The notes below the pieces were generated by a model. The model made no database searches. It saw nothing but the letters and a program-made list of their open reading frames with translations, and had not been told where the DNA came from. Positions 49,654-58,961 of a stretch of DNA of 64,000 nt are shown here, piece after piece. Every line of letters starts with the position of its first letter. Positions within the stretch are counted from its first letter, which is position 1. The stretch lies in contig NZ_SWBQ01000001.1 of assembly GCF_005116445.1 (NCBI RefSeq), positions 62,001-126,000 of the forward strand, in the 5' to 3' direction. A program made the position numbers and the translations under genes. The DNA comes from Pedobacter frigoris. GTDB taxonomy: Bacteria; Bacteroidota; Bacteroidia; Sphingobacteriales; Sphingobacteriaceae.

Positions 49654-51165
49654 TTATCTTTTTTCTTTGTAGAACATGCTGGTTATTTTTCCGAAGCCGC
49701 CGTAAGTTTTTACAGGGCTACCCAGATCGCCTGTAGCCGCAACGTCGAATTCCTTGATTTTTCCTTCAGTTCCGTTATAGGTTGCGATGTAAATTTTATC
49801 CAGTGTCCGTTGAACCCTGTATTCGGTCTCATAGGCCGGAACACGACCTACTGCAAACTTCACATCTGTGATTTGTTCGCCTGCGGAAAATGTGTAGACC
49901 AGTCTGGCAACATTGGCAGTGTAGTCATAAAGGTATACGCGGTTGTCTGCCACATAATAGATCTGCGGAAGTTTCGTCGAGCCGGCAAAGATCGTTGCCT
50001 GGTTCAACTCCGGAGCAGATGTGATTTCCTGGTAGAGCGTTGCAGCTTTCTGCGTAGAAATCGGGAACATCTGGTAGAAATACATTTTGCCCACCGCATC
50101 TTTCATCATCCAGTTGTAATAGGCATATTGGTTAGAATAATACCCGTATACACACTGTTTTTTGATGTTGTTCGGGTCAAATGCACCCGGGTTGGTCATG
50201 TCGGTACTGTAGGTATTGAATGAGCCTACGTTAAAACCAGCGAACCATAGAAAACGTCCATTTTTCTGATCGTAAGTAATCAGATAGGTTTGTGAAGGGA
50301 TATTTTGTCTGCCTCCTGCGGTGGTGGTGATGATGTAAGGTGCCAGTTCGTAATCGCCAAGCAATGCACCCTGGAATAAAGGCGTTGAAGTTCCCCCTGT
50401 GCTAAACTGGAGTTTGCCGTTTACAATCGCATAAACAGGATCGCCACTTGACATCCCTGTAATGTCTGAAAGTTGTACAGCACCCTGCGGTGGCGTTACC
50501 AGCAAATTAGAGAAAGGCCCGATTTCCTTATACGTTTCAGGATCTAATTCCACTGTGTTTTTCCCTGGTGAGGAAATAAAAATAGAAACAGGTTTCTGTA
50601 TATCCAGTCCGCGCTTATAGAAAAATCCTACCAGCTTACTTGCAGGTGTGCTGATGTGACTGCCACCATTGGCCTCACTATACAGGTTTTTAAAGATCTC
50701 TCCGTTCAATGAAATGTGGCTAATGTCTCCACCCGTAGCTTTTTCATCCAGCACCAGCAAGCCGCTTGAGTATTTAGAGGTGATGGTCATGTGGCGCTGC
50801 TGTGTAGATGTGATGCCTGTTGCAGCGTCAGTCACTACATACATCAGTGTGTACCCACCTATCGGTGCGGTTATTTTTATGTCCAGATCTTTTTTGTCTG
50901 AAAGTTCAATTGCCGCCGTGTAATTATCTCCATACATGTACCAGCGGTATTTATATGTCCCACTGGTTACATTCTCCTGCTTCACCGCGGGCGTGAGTTT
51001 TAAAACATCACCGCTTAGAATTTCGATTTCTTTGCCGTCATTTAGCGGATCAACTATAATTTCGTTGATGGGTTTCAAATCGTAGTTTCCTTTGTCTTTG
51101 GTGCAGCTGAATAGCGCCAGGCAAATGACAAAGATGAACGATACAGCTTTTATAAATGTTTTCAT
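49654..51165 (-). CDS. PKD-like family lipoprotein, locus D
   Basis: A 503-residue lipoprotein (lipobox ALFSC) with the family opening TKDKGNYDLKPINEIIVDP. A PKD/Ig-like part (RWYMYGDNYTAAIEL, APIGGYTLMYVVTDAATG) is followed by a beta-rich part (SSGLLVLDEKATGGDISHIS, YYVADNRVYLYDYTAN) and the terminal YGGFGKITSMFYKEKR. It is homologous to the locus B protein over the whole length. It presumably acts at the cell surface with the SusC/D pair. Confidence 0.86.
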   Translation of the reverse strand: MKTFIKAVSFIFVICLALFSCTKDKGNYDLKPINEIIVDPLNDGKEIEILSGDVLKLTPAVKQENVTSGTYKYRWYMYGDNYTAAIELSDKKDLDIKITAPIGGYTLMYVVTDAATGITSTQQRHMTITSKYSSGLLVLDEKATGGDISHISLNGEIFKNLYSEANGGSHISTPASKLVGFFYKRGLDIQKPVSIFISSPGKNTVELDPETYKEIGPFSNLLVTPPQGAVQLSDITGMSSGDPVYAIVNGKLQFSTGGTSTPLFQGALLGDYELAPYIITTTAGGRQNIPSQTYLITYDQKNGRFLWFAGFNVGSFNTYSTDMTNPGAFDPNNIKKQCVYGYYSNQYAYYNWMMKDAVGKMYFYQMFPISTQKAATLYQEITSAPELNQATIFAGSTKLPQIYYVADNRVYLYDYTANVARLVYTFSAGEQITDVKFAVGRVPAYETEYRVQRTLDKIYIATYNGTEGKIKEFDVAATGDLGSPVKTYGGFGKITSMFYKEKR

Positions 51166-51170
51166 TGTTT

Positions 51171-51965
51171 TTAAATTTTAGGAAAGGTTACCTGATTGCC
51201 TGTCTCATCTATCATCGGCCCGTTTATTTTCTCGTATTCATACAAAGCGGTGATCACCTTGGTGTAGTAGACCTGCAATTGTGCCGAAGTAGGTGCATCG
51301 GCTCCGTATCTGGCCCTGTCGCCCCATACTGTTCTGCCGGTTACTTCAATGATGAACTTAAATTTTACTGCACTGTAAGCGCCGAAATAATACTTAAACC
51401 AACTGCCCGAACCATCCCAGGTATCGGGTTTTAAAATCTGATCTGTCAGTTTAATCAGATAACCCGGTTTGTAAGTGGCAGAGGGCTCTCCGTTGAAAGT
51501 ACTGTTCGTTTTTGTGTTCGCTATTGCCAGCGGAAACTCCGCATTGGGTACAATTTCAAGGTAAATCCGCAGTTGCTTGGTTTTCTGGTCTGGAGTTCTT
51601 TTAACCAGTATAGCAGCGCGCGCCGTTAGTTCATTTGCTTTAACTACTGTTGGCAGTATCTGATAATGTGTTCCTGCTGTAGCGTTTGTTTTTGCAGCAT
51701 TGGCTTCCAGTGGTACGATGCGGTCTGTACCTGACAGCTCTCCTGAAATTTTTACAGGAATGTAGATCGTGTCCAGCATTAAAGTGGCGGATTTTTCAGC
51801 AAAAGAATATGCTGTACTATCTCTGGCAGTTAGTTTTTCTTTATCAATATAAATTCCCGGCATGTTTTTATAAACCAGTTCTTTACTGCAGGATGTGATA
51901 CCAATAACCAGTGTGGCAAGGCACAGCAGGCAATTGATTTTATGACTTTTAATTATAGTTTTCAT
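51171..51965 (-). CDS. DUF4843 lipoprotein, locus D
   Basis: A 264-residue lipoprotein (lipobox GITSC, lipidated cysteine near residue 26). DUF4843 text includes STAYSFAEKSATLMLDTIYIP, LTARAAILVKRTPDQKTKQL and the C-terminal block WFKYYFGAYSAVKFKFIIEV. It corresponds to 37090-37845 in locus B. It lies 36 bases after the SusD gene and five before the PKD-like gene. Confidence 0.85.
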   Translation of the reverse strand: MKTIIKSHKINCLLCLATLVIGITSCSKELVYKNMPGIYIDKEKLTARDSTAYSFAEKSATLMLDTIYIPVKISGELSGTDRIVPLEANAAKTNATAGTHYQILPTVVKANELTARAAILVKRTPDQKTKQLRIYLEIVPNAEFPLAIANTKTNSTFNGEPSATYKPGYLIKLTDQILKPDTWDGSGSWFKYYFGAYSAVKFKFIIEVTGRTVWGDRARYGADAPTSAQLQVYYTKVITALYEYEKINGPMIDETGNQVTFPKI

Positions 51966-52001
51966 CTACAAATAATTTAGATTTTAATAATTAGGAGAAT
52001 T

Positions 52002-53420
52002 TTACCTGTTGCCAAATTCGATTTCATTATCAGGCAATGGGAATACATAGGTCTGTGCCGTCATTGCTACTGCTGATCTCGGGACAGGAAGTACCGACAA
52101 TCGTTTGTAATAGAAAAACAATTGTCCTTCGGCATAAAACTCTTTATTGTATTCCTTTGCAATTTCCTGCATGCGCGTGATCTCCGTAAGCGGGGTTACA
52201 ATTGTCGCAAGTGCCCTTTGAGTCCGCATTTTGTTCAGCAGTTCCAGCGCCTCGTTCAGGTCTGGCGTGGCTTCTGCGGCGATGTAGTACATTTCCGAAA
52301 GCCTGATCAATGGTATCTGATTGCTGAGCTGCAGGTTGGTGATACCATCCTGCCAGAACTTGGTGCTGTAGGAATATCCGTTGGATGTTTTGATGTTATA
52401 CAGGTAGCGGTAATCGGTAGATCCTCCCGTAGCCACATCAAACAGGGTATTCATGGTTGCACTCGTCAGGTAAAAAGTCTGGGACTGGAAACTTGTATTT
52501 CCGTCCAGGCGGAACCGTATGTCGACAAGCGCCTTGGTTAAAGGTAAACTCAGGGCAAAGACATGTTCGGTAGAGAACGTGCGGTCCTGGTTTGAACTCA
52601 GGTTGAACGTGGCGCGGTCTACAAAAGGAAACTTGCCTGATCCAATTACTTCTTTAGCATACTGGTAAGCTTTTGCTTTATTTCCTGCATACAGGTAAAT
52701 CCTAGCTTTCAGTGCTTTTACCGCCCAGTAGTTGAAGTGGTTACGTGTGTAATTCGTAAATTCATCTACGCCGTCTCCTGTATTGTATGCAATATCCTGA
52801 TAGATTGAAAGCAGTTGCTCGGCCTCATCCAGATCTTTCAGACAAAGCTCTATTACCTGAGAGGTGCTACTCAACGGGGTCACCTGTTTGTCGAAGGTCT
52901 TGATGTAAGGAATTGCATTTACAGCGCCATTATTGGTTGGTACCGGACCAAACATACGAAGCAGATCAAAATGCATATATGCCCTTAATCCAAGTGCTTC
53001 ACCTTTTACGAGGTTATAGTGGTTTTTAAAGAATACACCTTTTGCCTGATCTACATGAGTAAGGATGTTATTTACACCACCTATGGCTTTGTACATGTTG
53101 CCCCATATCGTTGCAATGCTTGCTTTTACTGTCGGCGCAGCATAATTGTACTTGGCATGTTCCAGTAAGGGATGGCCGGTAGAGGTGGTCTGGTAGTTCT
53201 GACCCATGGCACTAATTGTAGTCATGGTCAGGTTATCTGCGTAGAGTCCTGTACCCATTTGCAGGTAAGAACCCAGCAATGCCTGGTTAAAACCAGCTTC
53301 CGTGCTGAACATCTCGTCCTGCAATACCTGTGTTCCCGGCTTTACATCCAGCCATTTCTTGCACGAAGAGATTCCGGAAGCAAGGAGGCAGATTAATAAA
53401 ATATATAAAGGCTTTTTCAT
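52002..53420 (-). CDS. SusD/RagB nutrient-binding lipoprotein, locus D
   Basis: A 472-residue lipoprotein (lipobox GISSC) starting KKWLDVKPGTQVLQDEM. Conserved blocks are GEALGLRAYMHFDLLRMFGP, IRLSEMYYIAAEA and AKEYNKEFYAEGQLFFYYKR. The length and text match the SusD of locus B, not that of locus A, so loci B and D share a common origin. It partners the SusC protein encoded just before it. Confidence 0.95.
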   Translation of the reverse strand: MKKPLYILLICLLASGISSCKKWLDVKPGTQVLQDEMFSTEAGFNQALLGSYLQMGTGLYADNLTMTTISAMGQNYQTTSTGHPLLEHAKYNYAAPTVKASIATIWGNMYKAIGGVNNILTHVDQAKGVFFKNHYNLVKGEALGLRAYMHFDLLRMFGPVPTNNGAVNAIPYIKTFDKQVTPLSSTSQVIELCLKDLDEAEQLLSIYQDIAYNTGDGVDEFTNYTRNHFNYWAVKALKARIYLYAGNKAKAYQYAKEVIGSGKFPFVDRATFNLSSNQDRTFSTEHVFALSLPLTKALVDIRFRLDGNTSFQSQTFYLTSATMNTLFDVATGGSTDYRYLYNIKTSNGYSYSTKFWQDGITNLQLSNQIPLIRLSEMYYIAAEATPDLNEALELLNKMRTQRALATIVTPLTEITRMQEIAKEYNKEFYAEGQLFFYYKRLSVLPVPRSAVAMTAQTYVFPLPDNEIEFGNR

Positions 53421-53436
53421 AAAGCTATAGTTTTAA

Positions 53437-56400
53437 TTAGAATATACTTGTGGATATGTTGAACGTGAAACTGTGTGCGAAAGGATAGTCCAGTCCGCGT
53501 TCTCTCCTGATGGTAGAGACCTGGAAAGGATTAGCGACATACAATTCCAGTCTTGTATTGGACAGTCTTGCCTGTTTCAGCCATTTCAGACTTTCCGGAA
53601 ACTGGTAAGTAAAGGATACCCTGGAGGCTTCCAGCATGTACTCTTTTTGTACAAACCTTGAAGTTGCCAGCGTACTTTCCACTACTGCCTTACCATCTGC
53701 ACTGCCTATAATACCTTTAAAGAAAGTCTGGTCGCCTGGTTTTTTCCATCTGTCGCTGGATACCCTGCGGTCTACGTTAAAAGTAATGTCAGCATTTTCT
53801 ATACGGTCTACTAAAGTCTGGTTGTACAGATCGGCACCCATGCGGTACGACATGTAGATATTAAACCCGAACCCTTTATAATCCACACCTGTACTTATGG
53901 TGCCGGACACCCTAGCCCTGGTGTCACCAACGGCAACCTTATCATTTGAATTCCAAACATAAGTCGAGTTGCCATTTCTGTCGATGAAGATCTCCTGTCC
54001 ATTTGCCGGATCAATACCTAAACTCTTTACTACATATAAGGCTGTCAGCGACTGACCTTCCTGGTAGTAGCTCTTCGGTTTTTTCCTGTTCGGATCATTT
54101 ACCGTCTGATCAATTGTATTGACAGCGTCATTTAGCTTCCGCAGGGAGTTGGAGATTTTGGTGATGGTATTTGTATTCCCATATGCAGAAAGGCCTGCTC
54201 TCCAGTAAAAGTTGTCTTTAGGTTTTTGTATGATGTTTACATTCACATATCCCTGCCATCCAATATTTCTCAATGCACCTGCATTTTCTTTGTAGCTGCT
54301 GAAGCCCAATGAAGGAGGAGTGGTGATGTCGAGGATCAGGTCATTAGTTGTATTGTAATAAAAATCTCCTGACACGCTGATCCTGTTGTTCCATAAAGTA
54401 GCATCTACCCCGGCACTACGTTTTAAGCTTTTTTGCCATCCCAATGCCGAATTGCCATATCCAACAAGGTATGCACTCAACTGGTTCAGGTAAAACTGAT
54501 CAGAATAATAATTGTAAGTACTTAAAGCCATGTAAGGAGGGAAGTTCTGGTCGCCGGTGGTACCCACAGAACCGCGGATCTTAAGGAAACTAACGAACTT
54601 CACATCTTCCATGAATTTCTCCCTGTGGATGTTCCAGCCTATACCTGCTGACCAGAAAGGCGCTACACTTCTGTCCTTGCCAAACTGCGAAGAGGCATCA
54701 AGACTGACAGAGAAATCCAAGAGGTATTTATTGTCGTAAGCATAGTTGGCATTCATCCTTCCGCTGATCAGGCGGCTGATGCCCTGACTTCCGGAAGGTC
54801 TGCTTGTACTTGGGTCATATTTGCTGGCAAAGATCAGTTCAGCTACTTTTTCATTCGGGAAGCCGATTACAGAAGTATTGTAACTCTGTTCTTTACCTTC
54901 ATTGGCATTCATGCTTCCTGTAACGAAAACCAGATTTTTATTCCATGTTTTGCGGATGTCAAATCCAAAGTTGGCATCTATCAGATCAGTTTTACCAGTA
55001 CTTTTATTATACCTGCCCCGCTCAGTAATAGGTAGGGATTCAAAAGCAGTGTTTCTGGCCGATAGATAATAATCTGAAGACGTATTGTTGTGCGTATAAC
55101 CCACACCACCCATAAAACGCAGCCAATTCAATACAGACCATTCAAATCTGAAGTTGTTGGTAAAGCCCAATTGCTCGTTGAAATTCTTGCTCGGTAATAC
55201 AGCATTGTAAAGCGGGTTTCCATAAGTGGCATAAAGTACGCCTGAGCTGTTTCTTCTCGGCTCACCAAGGAACCTGGCAAATTGCCCGTTTTCATCATAT
55301 GGCGACCAATATTGGTTTAGCCTTGTATAATCGCCGAAACTGCCGTAAGGGCTGGTTGTTCCTTTTACATTGTTGATGCTCAGGTCATTTGCAAACAGCA
55401 GTTTTGAGTTGCGGTAGGTAAGCGTTACACCACCGCTGGTACGGTCACGGCCCGAACCTTTCATTACGGCCACATCATTCTGGCTGCTCAGGTTTAAAGC
55501 ATACCTAACCACCTGATCACCACCTTCAAGATAAAGAGAATGACTATTGCCATAGCCGGTCTGCAAAGGCTGAGACAACCAATAAGTATCTACTCCGCTG
55601 GTTACTGCCTTCAATCGTTCATTGTATTCTGCATCACGCACGGTTTGCAGGTATGGCCATGTGCCGCTATCCTTATAGAAGCCAACTTCCTTTTCAAATG
55701 CCAGCTTTTCAGAAGCATTTAACAGGTCATAGCTGCTGAGGTCAGGCGCGGTTACCGTAATACCGCCTCTGTAAGAAATTCTTACGGTGCCTTCTTTAGG
55801 CTGACGCGTATCTATAACCACCACCCCGTTGCTGGCCCTTGAACCATAAATAGAAGTTGCTGCAGCATCTTTTAGGATGGTAATGCGTTCCACCCTGTTC
55901 ATGTCCAGGTCAAAGATCCTTTGAAGGGTCACCTGAAACCCATCCAATACAAATAAAGGTGCATTGGGTTTATCACCGTATACATTTCTCAGCGTTGCAG
56001 AGGAGTTTGCGGAAGCATTCTGGTCAGGGAAATTATTTTGTCCCCTCAATTCTATATCTGGTAGTCTGTTTGGATCAGATCCCAGGTTGATGTCTTCGGG
56101 AAGTCTGAAAGAAGGATCAAGAATACTAATGGCAGCAAGGATATTATTTGGCGCCACTCTCTTTAATTCTTCTGCAGTAATGGTTTTAGCTGAACCTGTA
56201 AAGTTCTCTACAGGTCTTTTATAGATACCTGTCCGCACGACTACCTCGTCCAAAGAGTTATTCTGCAGGGTGAGTCTGATGACAATTTTCTTTGTTTTTG
56301 CATCTATTTTATAATCCCTGGAATCATAGCCTATATAATTGATACGTAATACTTTCACTGATTCAGGAACATTGATGGAGAACTTTCCATTCTGGTCTGT

Positions 56401-56883
56401 ATAGGCTTTGATGTCGGTGCCTACAGCAAGGATTGTCGCATTTGCCAAAGGGATCTCCCCATCATCTGAAATTACCGTTCCTTCAATCACCCATGCGCGT
56501 TGTGTGGCAACCTGAGTACTCGGAACGATATTCTTGATGATAATCGTCTTCTCCTCCACGGTATAGGTAAGCGGTTGGTTTCCAAAGCATATCCGTAGCA
56601 CTTCATTAATAGAAGCCTTTTTTACGCGAATGGTAACCGGGTCAGCCGATCTGATTAGCCTGGTATTGCCAATGAAATCATATCCTGTCTGATCCCTGAT
56701 CGCTTTGATGATCTTTTCAAGAGGGGCAGCTTTTTCATTCAGGGTAATGGTCTGTGCATTGGTAGCAGCACTTACCTGAAGCAGGAATAAGGTAATTATG
56801 AGTACGGTCAATTTCATAATACGCAATAATTGGTTGTTTATATAGCTACCGTATCTCGGCCTATATAGATAGTAAAATTTCAT
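53437..56883 (-). CDS. SusC/RagA-type TonB-dependent receptor with STN domain, locus D
   Basis: A 1148-residue receptor. A long N-terminal leader (to VSAATNAQ) precedes the STN domain (ITLNEKAAPLEKIIKAIRDQ to TIIIKN), the regulatory-like beta domain (VIEGTVISDDGEIPLANATI), the plug (VVVRTGIYKRPVENFTGSAK, ITILKDAAATSIYGSRASNG) and the barrel, ending FAHSFTFNISTSIF. The plug text LDPSFRLPEDINLGSDPNRLP parallels the locus B receptor. The start codon is overlapped on the other strand by TACATTTG, a perfect -7 consensus, which would fire antisense to this gene's leader. Confidence 0.96.
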   Translation of the reverse strand: MKFYYLYRPRYGSYINNQLLRIMKLTVLIITLFLLQVSAATNAQTITLNEKAAPLEKIIKAIRDQTGYDFIGNTRLIRSADPVTIRVKKASINEVLRICFGNQPLTYTVEEKTIIIKNIVPSTQVATQRAWVIEGTVISDDGEIPLANATILAVGTDIKAYTDQNGKFSINVPESVKVLRINYIGYDSRDYKIDAKTKKIVIRLTLQNNSLDEVVVRTGIYKRPVENFTGSAKTITAEELKRVAPNNILAAISILDPSFRLPEDINLGSDPNRLPDIELRGQNNFPDQNASANSSATLRNVYGDKPNAPLFVLDGFQVTLQRIFDLDMNRVERITILKDAAATSIYGSRASNGVVVIDTRQPKEGTVRISYRGGITVTAPDLSSYDLLNASEKLAFEKEVGFYKDSGTWPYLQTVRDAEYNERLKAVTSGVDTYWLSQPLQTGYGNSHSLYLEGGDQVVRYALNLSSQNDVAVMKGSGRDRTSGGVTLTYRNSKLLFANDLSINNVKGTTSPYGSFGDYTRLNQYWSPYDENGQFARFLGEPRRNSSGVLYATYGNPLYNAVLPSKNFNEQLGFTNNFRFEWSVLNWLRFMGGVGYTHNNTSSDYYLSARNTAFESLPITERGRYNKSTGKTDLIDANFGFDIRKTWNKNLVFVTGSMNANEGKEQSYNTSVIGFPNEKVAELIFASKYDPSTSRPSGSQGISRLISGRMNANYAYDNKYLLDFSVSLDASSQFGKDRSVAPFWSAGIGWNIHREKFMEDVKFVSFLKIRGSVGTTGDQNFPPYMALSTYNYYSDQFYLNQLSAYLVGYGNSALGWQKSLKRSAGVDATLWNNRISVSGDFYYNTTNDLILDITTPPSLGFSSYKENAGALRNIGWQGYVNVNIIQKPKDNFYWRAGLSAYGNTNTITKISNSLRKLNDAVNTIDQTVNDPNRKKPKSYYQEGQSLTALYVVKSLGIDPANGQEIFIDRNGNSTYVWNSNDKVAVGDTRARVSGTISTGVDYKGFGFNIYMSYRMGADLYNQTLVDRIENADITFNVDRRVSSDRWKKPGDQTFFKGIIGSADGKAVVESTLATSRFVQKEYMLEASRVSFTYQFPESLKWLKQARLSNTRLELYVANPFQVSTIRRERGLDYPFAHSFTFNISTSIF

Positions 56884-56896
56884 ACATTTGTTTAGT

Positions 56897-56984
56897 TGGG
56901 TTTGTTGAATCTTGTTTGCACATTATTTAATGGGACAATCCAATGTTTGCCGGTTTTCGATGGCTGTCGGAAACCGGCTTTTTT
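56897..56984 (+). ncRNA. Candidate cis-antisense RNA over the susC leader, locus D
   Basis: The best of the four. On the plus strand, gccggttttcga (56949-56960) and tcggaaaccggc (56967-56978) form a 12-bp stem, with one T-G pair, around a six-base loop, followed by TTTTTT (56979-56984). No plus-strand gene ends here, so this terminator would serve an antisense RNA. TACATTTG at 56883-56890 is an exact -7 box on the plus strand. The predicted RNA is about 88 nt. No -33 element was found, and the ends are inferred. Confidence 0.55.
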
Positions 56985-57010
56985 GTGATTGTCATTTTGA
57001 AAGTAAAGGT

Positions 57011-58231
57011 CTATTTCATCACGACAATCCTCCTTCCTTGTATTTTAAAGTGAACTTCTCCCGATTCTTCGAGTATGTTGATTAAGGCTGATAGATTTTT
57101 TGAGCGTGATAGCGCTCCAAGGAACGACACGCGAGGTAGCTTATCCTGATAAACAACTTCCACATCATACCATCGCGATACTTTGCGCATGATGCTTTCC
57201 AGACTTTCATCATTGAAAACGAAGAAGCCATTTTTCCAGGCGACTACATCTTCAGTATCAACTTTGATGACTTTGATGTCACCGTTGGTGGTCACTACAG
57301 ATTGTTGGTTGGGGCGCAGTATTATGCTATTTGTCATCCCGAGTTCCGAGGGATCTGGATCCTTCGCATTCGCTCTGGATGACAAAACAGAAATCACACG
57401 CACTGATCCTTCCAGCAGCGTTGTCTTTGTACTACCCTCATCTGCATAACTGTTAATATTGAAATGCGTTCCCAGTACTTTTACCTCCTGTCCATTGGTT
57501 TTAACAATAAATGGATGAGCTTTATCTTTGGATATTTCAAAGTAGGCTTCGCCGCTCAGCTCAACTTTCCTTTCCTGAAAAGAAGAGAAAGTTGTTGGGA
57601 ATTTAAGGCTGGAAGCAGCGTTAAGCACTACTATGGAACCATCCGGTAAGTTTACAATATGCTGGCCTCCCCGCGGGGTTTCTATGGTGTTGTATTCTGG
57701 TTTGGTCTCATGGCCCGTATTTTCTACGGTATAGATCAATTGTCCGTCTTTTGTTTTTGTGATGCGTACTCCGGCCTGTTTGGCAAGTTCCCCATTAACG
57801 GCATCTGTGAGGACAATACGCCTTCCATCGGCCAAAGTTAGTAAAGCCCTATTGCCTCCTGCCTTGACGTCATTGGCCGATACCGGATTTTCTGATTTGA
57901 TTTTCGTAGGCTGGTTTGTTGTGTTAAAGAAATAAACGCCAAGTAAGATGATGGCTATTGCTGCTGCAATGGCTATTCTGAAAGTTTCTGAAGACCATAG
58001 CTTCACTTTCCTGACTGGAGTTGCCACCACACGTTCCTGCTGAATGGAATTCCAGATGAGCTGCCTGTCTTCTTCAAGTTCTGCTTCAGTCATCTCCATA
58101 CGCTGTTCTTTATTGTATTGCTGATACCAGCTTTCCAGAAAAGCGACATCTTCAGCGCTTGCACCGCCTTTTTTATATCTATCCAGTAATTCGTGTAATG
58201 CTTTGTTTTCCATGCTATTGTACGAGGCCAT
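57011..58231 (-). CDS. FecR-type anti-sigma factor with repeat-encoded insertion, locus D
   Basis: A 406-residue anti-sigma protein. Cytosolic N-terminus, membrane helix near residues 86-105 (FRIAIAAAIAIILLGVYFF), FecR domain (GQHIVNLPDGSIVVLNAASS to EVKVLGTHFNINSYA) and DUF4974 (WYDVEVVYQDKLPRVSFLG). Between SVRV and IILRPNQQSVV it has about 21 extra residues (ISVLSSRANAKDPDPSELGM and T) that the locus E paralogue lacks, and that stretch is encoded by a palindromic repeat at 57330-57386. A second ATG at 58216 (MENKALHEL) may be the true start. Confidence 0.92.
   Translation of the reverse strand: MASYNSMENKALHELLDRYKKGGASAEDVAFLESWYQQYNKEQRMEMTEAELEEDRQLIWNSIQQERVVATPVRKVKLWSSETFRIAIAAAIAIILLGVYFFNTTNQPTKIKSENPVSANDVKAGGNRALLTLADGRRIVLTDAVNGELAKQAGVRITKTKDGQLIYTVENTGHETKPEYNTIETPRGGQHIVNLPDGSIVVLNAASSLKFPTTFSSFQERKVELSGEAYFEISKDKAHPFIVKTNGQEVKVLGTHFNINSYADEGSTKTTLLEGSVRVISVLSSRANAKDPDPSELGMTNSIILRPNQQSVVTTNGDIKVIKVDTEDVVAWKNGFFVFNDESLESIMRKVSRWYDVEVVYQDKLPRVSFLGALSRSKNLSALINILEESGEVHFKIQGRRIVVMK
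57330..57386. repeat. Palindromic repeat inside the locus D fecR gene
   Basis: The ends tttgtcatcc (57330-57339) and ggatgacaaa (57377-57386) are perfect inverted copies, and cgagggatc/gatccttcg (57347-57366) forms an inner hairpin. The whole is 57 bases, exactly 19 codons, and stays in frame. Its GTCATCCCGAG start matches the style of the repeat at 21037. It adds residues absent from the paralogous FecR proteins. Confidence 0.75.
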
Positions 58232-58296
58232 TTGCGCTCATTAATAGTAAGGAAAGTAACTAAGCCCTAACAGGTAGAAGAAAATGAAAATAATTT

Positions 58297-58881
58297 TTAT
58301 TTGTCCATGATGAACCACAAATAGACAACAACCCCGAGTTTTGTTTTTAATATTTTTATGGCGTTGGTTACTTGTTTGCTGACTGTTTGCTCAGATATAT
58401 CCAGTTTTTCAGCAATTTCTTTGTGACTCAGGTTTTCTTTGCGGCTCATTTCAAAAACCTGGCGCATTTTAGGGGGGAGCAGCGCAATCTCCTGTTCTAT
58501 AAACTCCCTGAGTTGTTTTTCTCTGATCAGATGATCCGTAACTACCTCTCCCCGCAGAGAAAAGGCTTTTAGCGAGTCAAAATATTTTTCCTGTACCTGT
58601 TTGTGCACCACTCTGTTTAATATGGCATTACGTACCGCGCCGTAGAGGTATCCTGACAGGCTGCTGGTAAAAGTAATCGTCTCTTTTTTTTGCCACAGAT
58701 AAGTAAATACTTCCTGGATAATGTCTCTGGCTTCCTCTCTGTCGCGAAGCTTGTTTACGGCATGACTATGCAAAATATAGTTGTACCTGGCGAAGATCTC
58801 AGTGTATGCAACCTCATCACCCTGCTTTAGAAAAGCAGCCAGTTCCTGATCCGTATACATGCTGTAATCAGCCATTTCCAT
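58297..58881 (-). CDS. ECF RNA polymerase sigma factor, locus D
   Basis: A 194-residue ECF sigma factor: region 2 (VAYTEIFARYNYILHSHAVN, EARDIIQEVFTYLWQKKE) and region 4 (LLPPKMRQVFEMSRKENLSH, AEKLDISEQTVSKQVTNAI). It ends in the hydrophobic LGVVVYLWFIMDK shared with loci A and E. It lies 65 bases before its fecR. TAAGTTTG on the minus strand at 58920-58927 matches the -7 consensus 39 bases upstream of the start. It is divergent from the locus E sigma gene across a gap with a large palindrome. Confidence 0.93.
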   Translation of the reverse strand: MEMADYSMYTDQELAAFLKQGDEVAYTEIFARYNYILHSHAVNKLRDREEARDIIQEVFTYLWQKKETITFTSSLSGYLYGAVRNAILNRVVHKQVQEKYFDSLKAFSLRGEVVTDHLIREKQLREFIEQEIALLPPKMRQVFEMSRKENLSHKEIAEKLDISEQTVSKQVTNAIKILKTKLGVVVYLWFIMDK

Positions 58882-58961
58882 TTATCCCCTTGAATGTAAA
58901 GTTAGTGTTTTTTACAAAACAAACTTATGTATTATTTCCCAATGTGACTGCTATGTCTTCG

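Noticed and set aside
49636..50223. A 195-codon open frame on the plus strand inside the locus D PKD-like gene
   Set aside because: It is antisense to a homologue-supported gene and has cysteine-rich random-looking text.
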